The notes under the pieces were generated by a model. It made no database searches and was not told the origin of the DNA. It saw only the letters and a list, made by a program, of their open reading frames with translations. Positions 49,413 to 57,469 of a DNA stretch of 64,000 nucleotides are shown piece after piece. Source of the DNA: Candidatus Cryptobacteroides gallistercoris (GTDB lineage Bacteria > Bacteroidota > Bacteroidia > Bacteroidales > UBA932). How positions within the stretch are numbered: position 1 is the stretch's first letter; every line of letters begins with the position of its first letter. The position numbers were made by a program, and so were the translations under genes. The stretch spans positions 1-64,000 of the forward strand of contig JADIMJ010000065.1 of NCBI GenBank assembly GCA_017694835.1, given 5' to 3'.

Positions 49413-50687
49413 TTCGGCTATGTTCTTGAGTTTCCGGTAAAGGGTCCTTTCTGAAATGCCGAGCTCGGCGGCAGCAAGTTTCCGGTTACCGTTATATTTT
49501 TCCAACGCTTTTCTGATAAGGCCCTCCCCCGCCTTCTCAAGGGAAAGGCTGTCCGGCTCCTCATGATGTTCTCCTGACGGACGCACGGACCCGTCTCTGA
49601 GATTTATGACCGCCGCAGGCGTTATATCCGGGGCATCAGGCTGTTCAGGATCCTGCCAATCGGCATCTTCCGGGTCTCCGGGAGCAACGGGTACATCCGC
49701 CGTATGGGCGGAAAGCCTGCCTGCCGGCATGCCGGAACTGCCGCCAAGCACCACTTCCTTAAGATAGTCCACTTCCTGCCGCAGCTGGTATATCATTCTT
49801 ATGACAGCCTCCCTTTCCGACGGACTGACCGTCTCCTCTGCCATCCTTGACTTGACAGGCAGCATGCTGTGGTCATCCTTGGGTATATACATGGAGAGCA
49901 CGTCCGCATTTATCTCAAGGCGCTCTGCCTTTGAAGTCAGTTTCACGGACTCAAGGGCAGAGACGGTCTCTGCCACATTCTTGAGCTGACGGATATTGCC
50001 CGGCCACCTGTAACTTCTGAGCAGCGCGACCGCATCCGGAGACAGCGACACTTTCGCCATTCCGTATTTTTCAGAAAAATCCGAAGCGAACTTTCTGAAC
50101 AGCAGATGAATATCTTCCTTGCGCTCTCTCAGGGCAGGCATTGTTATCACCACGGCAGCAAGCCTGTAATACAGGTCTTCCCTGAATTTGCCGCGGGAAA
50201 CCGCATGCATGAGATTGACATTTGTGGCAGCCACAACCCGGACATCCGTCTTGAGCACTTTCGACGAGCCGACTCTGATGAACTCGCCGGACTGCAGCAC
50301 CCTCAGGAGCTTTGCCTGCGAAGCCAGAGGAAGTTCCCCGATTTCGTCAAGGAAAAGCGTACCGCCGTCCGCCTCTTCAAAATACCCCCTCCGCATCTCC
50401 GCGGCTCCGGTAAAGGCGCCTTTCTCATGTCCGAAAAGCTCCGAATCAATCGTTCCTTCAGGAATCGCCCCGCAGTTGACGGCAAAATACTTTCCTGTCC
50501 TGCGGCGGCTGAACTGATGGATGATTTTCGGTATGTTCTCTTTTCCCACCCCGCTTTCTCCGCTGATGAGCACAGTAAGGTCAGTAGGGGCGACAGCGAC
50601 AGCAATCTCAAGGGCCCGGTTAAGCCCCGGATCATTGCCGATGATATCAAATTTATTCTTAAGAGTCTGGAGTTCCTGATTTGTCAT
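49410..50687 (-). CDS. Sigma-54-dependent (AAA+ / Fis HTH) transcriptional regulator without receiver domain
   Basis: SGESGVGKE, GAFTGA loop, DGGTLFLDEIGELPL, C-terminal Fis HTH AAAELGISERTLYRKLKN; start MTNQELQTLKNKF. Confidence 0.93.
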   Translation of the reverse strand: MTNQELQTLKNKFDIIGNDPGLNRALEIAVAVAPTDLTVLISGESGVGKENIPKIIHQFSRRRTGKYFAVNCGAIPEGTIDSELFGHEKGAFTGAAEMRRGYFEEADGGTLFLDEIGELPLASQAKLLRVLQSGEFIRVGSSKVLKTDVRVVAATNVNLMHAVSRGKFREDLYYRLAAVVITMPALRERKEDIHLLFRKFASDFSEKYGMAKVSLSPDAVALLRSYRWPGNIRQLKNVAETVSALESVKLTSKAERLEINADVLSMYIPKDDHSMLPVKSRMAEETVSPSEREAVIRMIYQLRQEVDYLKEVVLGGSSGMPAGRLSAHTADVPVAPGDPEDADWQDPEQPDAPDITPAAVINLRDGSVRPSGEHHEEPDSLSLEKAGEGLIRKALEKYNGNRKLAAAELGISERTLYRKLKNIAE

Positions 50688-50752
50688 AATGCGCAAAGTT
50701 AAGAAAAGGCATGAAAAATAGCGCAGGAATACCGAAAATTTAAAATAATGAT

Positions 50753-50760
50753 TATATTTG
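50753..50760 (+). promoter_or_regulatory. Candidate -7 box TATATTTG upstream of the 50828 gene
   Basis: Matches TAnnTTTG; 67 bp upstream of the start codon. Confidence 0.4.
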
Positions 50761-50827
50761 CAATGATTACGCGCCGGAAAAAGCGTGCAGTCGTTTATGA
50801 AAAACAAACCATTAATTTATATTTGAA

Positions 50828-52474
50828 ATGAAAAAAGGTATCAAACTTTTGTCATCTGTCGTCCTCGGACTGGCAGCAGTTGCCTGCAGCTCCCCGGAAA
50901 AAATGGCAGACATGGCGGAGAACGTGACTGTTAAGTGCGACCCTGCCGTACTTGAAGTTGTAGCCGGAGAAATCGATGCTACTGTTTCCGTTACTTATCC
51001 TGCTGACTATTTCCATCCTAAGGCTATTCTGGAAGTGACTCCGGTACTGGTCTATGAAGGAGGAGAGGCAGCCATGGAACCATTCATGTATAAGGGAGAA
51101 AAGGTCCTCGACAACTACAAGTCCATCTCTTCCGAAGGCCAGACCGTAACTGAAAAAGTACATTTTACATATGTACCTGGCATGGAAAAGGGCTATCTTG
51201 AGCTCCGCGGCGTCGTAATACACAAGAAGAAATCAGTCAACCTTCCGGTGAAGAAAGTCGCTGACGGCACCAACACCACATACATGCTCGTAAACAAAGA
51301 AGGCAAGCTTGACTACATTCCTGACAGCTATCAGGAAATCATCAAGCAGACGGCTGAAGGCCAGATTCTCTATACCATCAACAGCTCAACTGTCAGAAAC
51401 AGCCAGCTCAAGTCAGAGTCTATCAAGAGCTTCCAGGAGGCACTTGATGAAATCAACGCCAACGAGCGCAAAGAAATCGTAAGCACTGACATCATCGCCT
51501 ACGCTTCACCTGACGGAGGAGAGGAACTCAACGCCAAGCTTTCCGACAAGCGTTCCACTTCAGCGGAAAAGGCTTACGGCAAGGTTACAAAAGGCCATGA
51601 GGTAGAGGCTCCGGTAAACGTGAAGAGCATCGGACAGGACTGGGAAGGCTTCCAGGAACTCGTCGCCCAGTCTGACATCGCAGACAAGGACCTTATCATC
51701 CGCGTGCTTTCAATGTACAGCGACCCGGCTGTCCGCGAAAAGGAAATCAAGAACATGTCTGCAGTATACCAGACACTTGCAAAGGAAATCCTTCCTGAAC
51801 TCCGCCGCGCAAGATTCATCGCAAACGTAGAGTTCACCAACTACTCCAACGAGGAACTCCTCCAGCTCATCGAAGAAAACATTGACGTGCTTGACGAAGA
51901 GGCTCTGCTCCGCGCAGCATCAGTAGCCAAGGAAAATTCCGCAAAGGCTGACATCTACAAGAAAGCCATCAATAAATACGGCAGCGACCGCGCACAGTAT
52001 AATCTCGCTGTAGTATATCTCAAGGAGAACAAGCTTGATGCAGCCAAGTCTGCCCTTGCGGAAGTCAAGGACCAGAACGCATACTGGCAGAACGCCATGG
52101 GCGTCGTAGCCCTGAGGGAAGGCAATGCGGCTGAAGCTGCCAAATACTTCAATGCCGCAGGCACCCAGACAGCAAAGGAAAACCTTGCAGTGCTTGACAT
52201 CCTCAACGGCAACTATGCTGCCGCTGCCGAGAAACTCGCAGATGCACAGGGATGCTGCCACAACAAGACTCTTGCATACATCCTTACCGGACAGCTTGAC
52301 AAGGCCGCAGCATCGGCAAAATGCGCAAGCCCGAGCGTTTCTTACCTGAAGGCAATCATCGCCGCACGCCAGGGCAATGCAGAAGAAGTCAAGGCTAACC
52401 TTGAGGCTGCAGGCAAAGTCGAGGCTCTCGCAGAAAGGGCAGCAAAAGACATTGAATTCGCACAGTACAGGTAA
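50828..52474 (+). CDS. TPR/OmpA-like lipoprotein
   Basis: Lipobox AVACSS, OmpA-like AYASPDGGEELNAKLSDKRSTSAEKAY, C-terminal TPR-like repeats. Confidence 0.75.
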   Translation: MKKGIKLLSSVVLGLAAVACSSPEKMADMAENVTVKCDPAVLEVVAGEIDATVSVTYPADYFHPKAILEVTPVLVYEGGEAAMEPFMYKGEKVLDNYKSISSEGQTVTEKVHFTYVPGMEKGYLELRGVVIHKKKSVNLPVKKVADGTNTTYMLVNKEGKLDYIPDSYQEIIKQTAEGQILYTINSSTVRNSQLKSESIKSFQEALDEINANERKEIVSTDIIAYASPDGGEELNAKLSDKRSTSAEKAYGKVTKGHEVEAPVNVKSIGQDWEGFQELVAQSDIADKDLIIRVLSMYSDPAVREKEIKNMSAVYQTLAKEILPELRRARFIANVEFTNYSNEELLQLIEENIDVLDEEALLRAASVAKENSAKADIYKKAINKYGSDRAQYNLAVVYLKENKLDAAKSALAEVKDQNAYWQNAMGVVALREGNAAEAAKYFNAAGTQTAKENLAVLDILNGNYAAAAEKLADAQGCCHNKTLAYILTGQLDKAAASAKCASPSVSYLKAIIAARQGNAEEVKANLEAAGKVEALAERAAKDIEFAQYR

Positions 52475-52500
52475 TCTGACGCTGCAGTTCACGAAAAAAG

Positions 52501-52532
52501 GAAGTGGTCCGGAAGGATCACTTCTTTTTTTT
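52501..52532 (+). terminator. Rho-independent terminator
   Basis: gaagtggtcc-ggaa-ggatcacttc followed by TTTTTTTT. Confidence 0.88.
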
Positions 52533-52609
52533 CGTATTCCCTATTTTAACATGGCCTACAATATATGATTTACCTGAATTAATGCCTATATTTGAAACAA
52601 AAACAAAGC

Positions 52610-53944
52610 ATGAACAAGACACTGGTAACAGCTTGCCTGTCCATGGCCGTCATGGCCGTAGCAGCATCTTTCAGCGAAAGAGAAATTTATGCCGCGGATT
52701 ACACTCCTGCCCCGGAAAACCTTGCATCACGGGAAGCATTCAGAGAAGACAGATTCGGAATATTCATCCATTGGGGCGTATACTCCATGCTTGCCACCGG
52801 TGAATGGACCATGACCAACAGGGACCTGAACTACAAAGAATACGCAAAGCTTGCCGGAGGCTTCTTTCCGGCATCATTCAATGCAGAAGAATGGGTGTCG
52901 GCAATCAAAGACGCCGGAGCAAAATACATCTGTTTTACCACAAGGCATCATGACGGTTTCTCCATGTTTGACAGCGGCGTCACAGGATATGACATCATGG
53001 ATGCATCTCCGTTCAGGCGAGATATTGTGAAGGAACTTGCAGACGAATGCCACAGACAGGGCATTGAAGTACATTTCTACTATTCGCTGATTGACTGGGG
53101 ACGGGAAGATGCCCCGAGGGGAAGGACCGGACTCGGTACTGGACGCCCGCTTGACACTGTGGACAAGGACTCATACTACGATTTCATGAAAGCCCAGCTC
53201 ACCGAATTGCTGACAAACTACGGACCTGTCAGGGCAATCTGGTTCGACGGGCACTGGGACCAGGACCAGAATCCGGACTTTGACTGGCGATATGATGAGC
53301 TGTACGGACTTATACATTCCCTGCAGCCCGGCTGTCTCGTGGGCAACAATCACCATCTTGCTCCGTTCTATGGAGAAGACATCCAGATTTTCGAAAGGGA
53401 CCTGCCCGGAGAAAACACCGCAGGCCTGTCCGGACAGGAAGTCAGCGACGCCCTGCCCCTGGAGACCTGCCAGACAATGAACGGCATGTGGGGATACAAG
53501 ATAACCGACCTTGACTACAAATCCGTCGGGAATCTTGTCCAGTATCTTGCCGGAGCAGCAGGCAGAGATGCCAATCTGCTCCTCAATGTCGGGCCTCAGC
53601 CGGACGGCAGACTTCCGGAGCAGGCCCTTGACAGGATGAAAGGCATGGGAGAATGGCTCCGGGAATTCGGACATACCATATATGGCACGAGAGGAGGAGA
53701 AATGACTCCCCGCGACTGGGGCGTCATGACCCGCAGGGACAACATCCGCTATGTACACATCATGAACTGTCATGACAATACTCTATTCGTCCCGTTCACA
53801 TCCGGGAAAGTCCGCAAGGCAGTATGCCTCAACGACGGCAGGACACTTGAATTCCGCCAGGACAAGGACGGAGTTCTCCTGAAGCTCGGACGCATCCCGA
53901 CAGAAACGGACATGATTGTGGAACTGACGCTCAACACCATTTAA
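52610..53944 (+). CDS. Alpha-L-fucosidase (GH29)
   Basis: REDRFGIFIHWGVYSMLATGEW, TTRHHDGFSMFDS, VRAIWFDGHWDQ. Confidence 0.92.
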   Translation: MNKTLVTACLSMAVMAVAASFSEREIYAADYTPAPENLASREAFREDRFGIFIHWGVYSMLATGEWTMTNRDLNYKEYAKLAGGFFPASFNAEEWVSAIKDAGAKYICFTTRHHDGFSMFDSGVTGYDIMDASPFRRDIVKELADECHRQGIEVHFYYSLIDWGREDAPRGRTGLGTGRPLDTVDKDSYYDFMKAQLTELLTNYGPVRAIWFDGHWDQDQNPDFDWRYDELYGLIHSLQPGCLVGNNHHLAPFYGEDIQIFERDLPGENTAGLSGQEVSDALPLETCQTMNGMWGYKITDLDYKSVGNLVQYLAGAAGRDANLLLNVGPQPDGRLPEQALDRMKGMGEWLREFGHTIYGTRGGEMTPRDWGVMTRRDNIRYVHIMNCHDNTLFVPFTSGKVRKAVCLNDGRTLEFRQDKDGVLLKLGRIPTETDMIVELTLNTI

Positions 53945-53948
53945 TGCC

Positions 53949-55196
53949 ATGGACGACAACAACTACATCCCGACCGCACAATACAATTATGTCATCGGCA
54001 AACACTATTTAAGCACTGATGACCCCAATCTGGCGACAGTATTCTATGAAATAAAGCATCTTGAAGCACGAATGGCTGACCCTGAGGGATTTTTCTTCAA
54101 TACCCTCACAATTATGGTGGAACTGAACAGATTCGCAGCCTCTGCAGGGCTCTCTGACGAACCTCTCCTGGAAGACATTCTGGAACGCCTGAGGACATCA
54201 GTAAAAGGACCTGCGGAAGACCCGATGTGCTACGCGGAGATGGACAATGCCATTATCAGGATACATGATTGCATTCCGGACATCTGCCGCCTCGCAGAAA
54301 TGGCAAAAGGCGGAAACAGAGAATCTGCCGCCCCGGAGCCAAATGACACAAAAGAGTCAGAAGAGACAAAGAGGTCAAATGCGACAAAGGACACAAAAGA
54401 CCAGGAAAGTCCCTGCACAATTGACGAGACAGAAGGTGATCCGGGAAAAGAATTGAGGGTCCGGGCTACGGAGCGCACCATGGACATGTCCGTCAGCAAC
54501 ACCGAATATGGAGACATGGATATTCCTGAGAAGGACCTCAGGAAAGGATTCCGGTTTGAAGTTCCGCACTTCCCTGATTCAGCCTTCGAAATACTTGAGG
54601 CCTCAGAGGACAAAGTCAGAGTACAATGGTGCTCGCACGAATATGAGATACCGTTGGGCAACACCGTCACGACCCAGAATATCCTGCTCGACAATCCGTA
54701 TTTGAGTGTGGATGAAATGCGTATGCGATTCGAATATCGGGAAATCCCGCTTTACGCAAGAACCATAAGACTGTTGAACAAAATCATGGATTTGCACAAA
54801 GCCATGGACCCGAGAAAAGCAGACACTACCAAAGCCGAACAAAAAGTGCTCGATATGCTGGACGAACTCATATATAAAAACGGCAGGACAGACCTGTATC
54901 CGCTCAAAGCCCTGCTTGATGCATCCAACAACTGGAGCACCGGCCAAATCGTCCGCATAAGCCACTTCAGGCACATTCTTCTGGAAGGCATCGACAAAGG
55001 ATGCCTTGCCCCGGACCAGGAGGAAGCTTGGGACTGGATAGAGAACGCCGCCAAGAACAATGACCCGGCTGAATTCATGGATGACACCGAACGCTGGTAC
55101 GATATACTGATGACTGCCACTGAAGAAGGCAACACAATTGCCAGAGACATCATGGACCGGATATGGGAACCGGAACAGACTATTGACGAGGACTGA
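53949..55196 (+). CDS. Hypothetical protein with charged low-complexity linker
   Basis: 415 aa, 4 bp after the GH29 stop; linker NDTKESEETKRSNATKDTKDQ. Confidence 0.65.
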   Translation: MDDNNYIPTAQYNYVIGKHYLSTDDPNLATVFYEIKHLEARMADPEGFFFNTLTIMVELNRFAASAGLSDEPLLEDILERLRTSVKGPAEDPMCYAEMDNAIIRIHDCIPDICRLAEMAKGGNRESAAPEPNDTKESEETKRSNATKDTKDQESPCTIDETEGDPGKELRVRATERTMDMSVSNTEYGDMDIPEKDLRKGFRFEVPHFPDSAFEILEASEDKVRVQWCSHEYEIPLGNTVTTQNILLDNPYLSVDEMRMRFEYREIPLYARTIRLLNKIMDLHKAMDPRKADTTKAEQKVLDMLDELIYKNGRTDLYPLKALLDASNNWSTGQIVRISHFRHILLEGIDKGCLAPDQEEAWDWIENAAKNNDPAEFMDDTERWYDILMTATEEGNTIARDIMDRIWEPEQTIDED

Positions 55197-55256
55197 TGAG
55201 GACTGACGAGAACTGATAAGAACTAATGAGGACTAATGAGAACTGACGAAGACTGA
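55184..55256. repeat. Decanucleotide tandem repeat (about 7 copies)
   Basis: tgacgag gactgatgag gactgacgag aactgataag aactaatgag gactaatgag aactgacgaa gactga. Confidence 0.9.
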
Positions 55257-55301
55257 ACCAAATTTTCGGCACATATTTTATGTCGCAAGGTCATTCTTGT
55301 G

Positions 55302-55448
55302 CGCGGCCGTTGGGAGGCATTTTTGCTGTCCAACGGCCGCGGTTTTGCGGGGTTTTCGCGCCCGTCGGCATTTTGAAAATGCCAACGGCCACACTTTCGC
55401 GGGAAAATCGCGGCCGTCGGACACTGTTTTATATATCCACCGGCCGCG
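55302..55448 (+). repeat. Composite REP-like element, copy F (three palindromic modules, 147 bp)
   Basis: Modules at 55302..55341, 55362..55388 and 55409..55448; ungapped alignment to 16241..16387. Confidence 0.87.
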
Positions 55449-55505
55449 GCCACAAAAAGAGGTGCAAGAAATTGATTTTTAATTTCTTACACCTCTTGTC
55501 CTTTG

Positions 55506-55593
55506 CGGTGAGAGGGGGATTCGAACCCCCGGTACGGTAATCCCGTACGGCAGTTTAGCAAACTGCTGGTTTAAGCCACTCACCCATCTCACC
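55506..55593 (-). tRNA. tRNA-Ser (GCT)
   Basis: GGTGAGATGGGTGAGTGGCTTAAACCAGCAGTTTGCTAAACTGCCGTACGGGATTACCGTACCGGGGGTTCGAATCCCCCTCTCACCG, long variable arm, anticodon GCT. Confidence 0.95.
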
Positions 55594-55799
55594 TTTGAAA
55601 GGGATGACAAAGTTATATCAAAAGTTCCTTTCTGCCAAATAAAATTATGAAAACCGCCTGAAGGAAGAAAGCCGGGGGCGACCCAAAAGGAGGAATTTCA
55701 GGGCTTGCGAAGATAAGAAAACCGCAGTGCACTGATGTACATGAGGATTTTCGCATCAAACATAACGCAGAAAATACCCTTTTGAGTCATGCTCCGGAA

Positions 55800-56759
55800 T
55801 TACTGCTTGGCGATGTTTTCCCGCATGTCGGTGTCGGCCTGGATATTCTTGATGCGGTAATAATCCATGATGCCGAGATTTCCGGTACGGAAGGCTTCCG
55901 CCATGGCAAGAGGAATCTGTGTCTCCGCCTCTATGACTTTTGCCCTGGCTTCCTGAGCCTTTGCCTTCATTTCCTGTTCAAGAGCGACGGCCATTGCCCT
56001 GCGCTCTTCGGCCCTGGCTTGCGCGATGTTCTTGTCAGCTTCAGCCTGGTCCATCTGGAGGACGGCGCCGATGTTCTTTCCGATGTCGATGTCGGCTATG
56101 TCTATCGAGAGGATTTCGAAGGCTGTGCCGGAATCAAGTCCCTTGTTGAGGACGACCTTTGATATTGAATCAGGATTCTCAAGCACCACCTTATGGCTTT
56201 GTGCCGAACCGATGCTGGACACGATGCCTTCGCCGACTCTTGCAAGTACTGTCTCTTCTCCGGCGCCGCCGACAAGCTGGCGTATATTGGCACGGACCGT
56301 CACTCTGGCCTTAGTGATAAGCTGGATGCCGTCCTTGGCCACGGCGGTCACAGGCGGGGTATTGATGACCTTCGGGTTGACGGACATCTGTACAGCCTCG
56401 AACACATCGCGTCCGGCGAGGTCAATTGCCGCAGCCATCTTGAAGTCAAGGGAGATATTGGCCTTGTCAGCCGATATCAGGGCATTGACGACATTCGGAA
56501 CATTGCCTTTTGCAAGATAATGTGCTTCAAGCTCATTCGCATCAAGCTTAAGCCCGGCCTTGGTCCCTGTGACCATTGCCATAACTATTGTGCTTGGCGG
56601 TACTTTTCTCCAGCGCATAAGAACCAGCTGGATGAGAGAGATGCGGACTCCGGAAATGAGCGCCTGGAACCAGAGCGTCACCGGGAAAAACCAGAGGAAA
56701 ATAATCAGGCCGACTATCGCTATAGCGACCCATACTGCAATCATTGCCATGTCAAACAT
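55800..56759 (-). CDS. floA: Flotillin-like protein FloA (UPF0365)
   Basis: [51 protein letters not shown]. Confidence 0.93.
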   Translation of the reverse strand: MFDMAMIAVWVAIAIVGLIIFLWFFPVTLWFQALISGVRISLIQLVLMRWRKVPPSTIVMAMVTGTKAGLKLDANELEAHYLAKGNVPNVVNALISADKANISLDFKMAAAIDLAGRDVFEAVQMSVNPKVINTPPVTAVAKDGIQLITKARVTVRANIRQLVGGAGEETVLARVGEGIVSSIGSAQSHKVVLENPDSISKVVLNKGLDSGTAFEILSIDIADIDIGKNIGAVLQMDQAEADKNIAQARAEERRAMAVALEQEMKAKAQEARAKVIEAETQIPLAMAEAFRTGNLGIMDYYRIKNIQADTDMRENIAKQ

Positions 56760-56790
56760 AACTTTTATCTTTAATTTTAATCAGGAATAT

Positions 56791-56878
56791 CCATTGTCTC
56801 TATCATAAATATCAATGCTTCTATCAGAAAAACACATTGCTTCTATCAGAAAACCCGTTACCGTTATCGGAAATACCT
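56791..56878. repeat. 22-bp tandem repeat, four copies, upstream of floA
   Basis: ccattgtctctatcataaatat / caatgcttctatcagaaaaaca / cattgcttctatcagaaaaccc / gttaccgttatcggaaatacct. Confidence 0.85.
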
Positions 56879-56928
56879 GTGGCGTCAGTCTGGACTATCC
56901 GTTGCCGCACAGGACAGGGGCCAGGGCG

Positions 56929-57399
56929 TCAGAAATCTTTCTCCACCGGCTTCACATATATTTTCTTGTCCTCAATCATCACTACTTCTATGTCAATCCC
57001 CGGGTCAATGATTCCTTCGAGGGACTTGACTTCATATACTGTCCCGTCAATCCTTGCCATCCCCATAGGAGCCAGTCTTGTCATGGTCACTCCGACATCA
57101 CCGGCAGCAAGCTTGTGCTCATCGAAAAACTGAATCTTGGAGTCGATGTTGGTGTTCAATGCAAGTTTCTTCCATGTCTTGGCCCGGAGGACATAGATGG
57201 TGAGCCCGAGGAGCAGCACGGCATTGACGACAGTCACAACTGTGCCTCCGGTCGGACCGAATTCATGAAAAGCATAGAAACAAGACCCGCCCAATGAGAC
57301 AAGGCCCAGGATTCCGGCAACACCTATTCCGGGAATCAGAAGGATTTCCGCAAGGATAAGGACCAGACCTACCGCAATAAGAATAATTACAAATGCCAT
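56929..57399 (-). CDS. NfeD-family protein
   Basis: TM-rich N-terminus (LAEILLIPGIGVAGILGLVSLGGS) and OB-fold-like C-terminus (GMARIDGTVYEVKSLEGIIDPGIDIEVVMIEDKKIYVKPV). Confidence 0.9.
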   Translation of the reverse strand: MAFVIILIAVGLVLILAEILLIPGIGVAGILGLVSLGGSCFYAFHEFGPTGGTVVTVVNAVLLLGLTIYVLRAKTWKKLALNTNIDSKIQFFDEHKLAAGDVGVTMTRLAPMGMARIDGTVYEVKSLEGIIDPGIDIEVVMIEDKKIYVKPVEKDF

Positions 57400-57435
57400 A
57401 AGACTTATTTTACTTTCATTTTTACATCTGCCGGA

Positions 57436-57469
57436 AAAATGTCAGTTGACTGAAAATGTCAGTTGACGG
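57436..57469. repeat. 17-bp tandem duplication containing a stop codon
   Basis: aaaatgtcagttgactg / aaaatgtcagttgacgg. Confidence 0.85.

Noticed and set aside
55184-55256. CRISPR-like repeat array
   Set aside because: Contiguous 10-bp units without spacers, and no cas genes in the window.
55223-55540. Small ORFs (55223..55453, 55280..55540, 55297..55482) over the second composite repeat and tRNA-Ser
   Set aside because: Same reason: repeat/tRNA translation, not protein.
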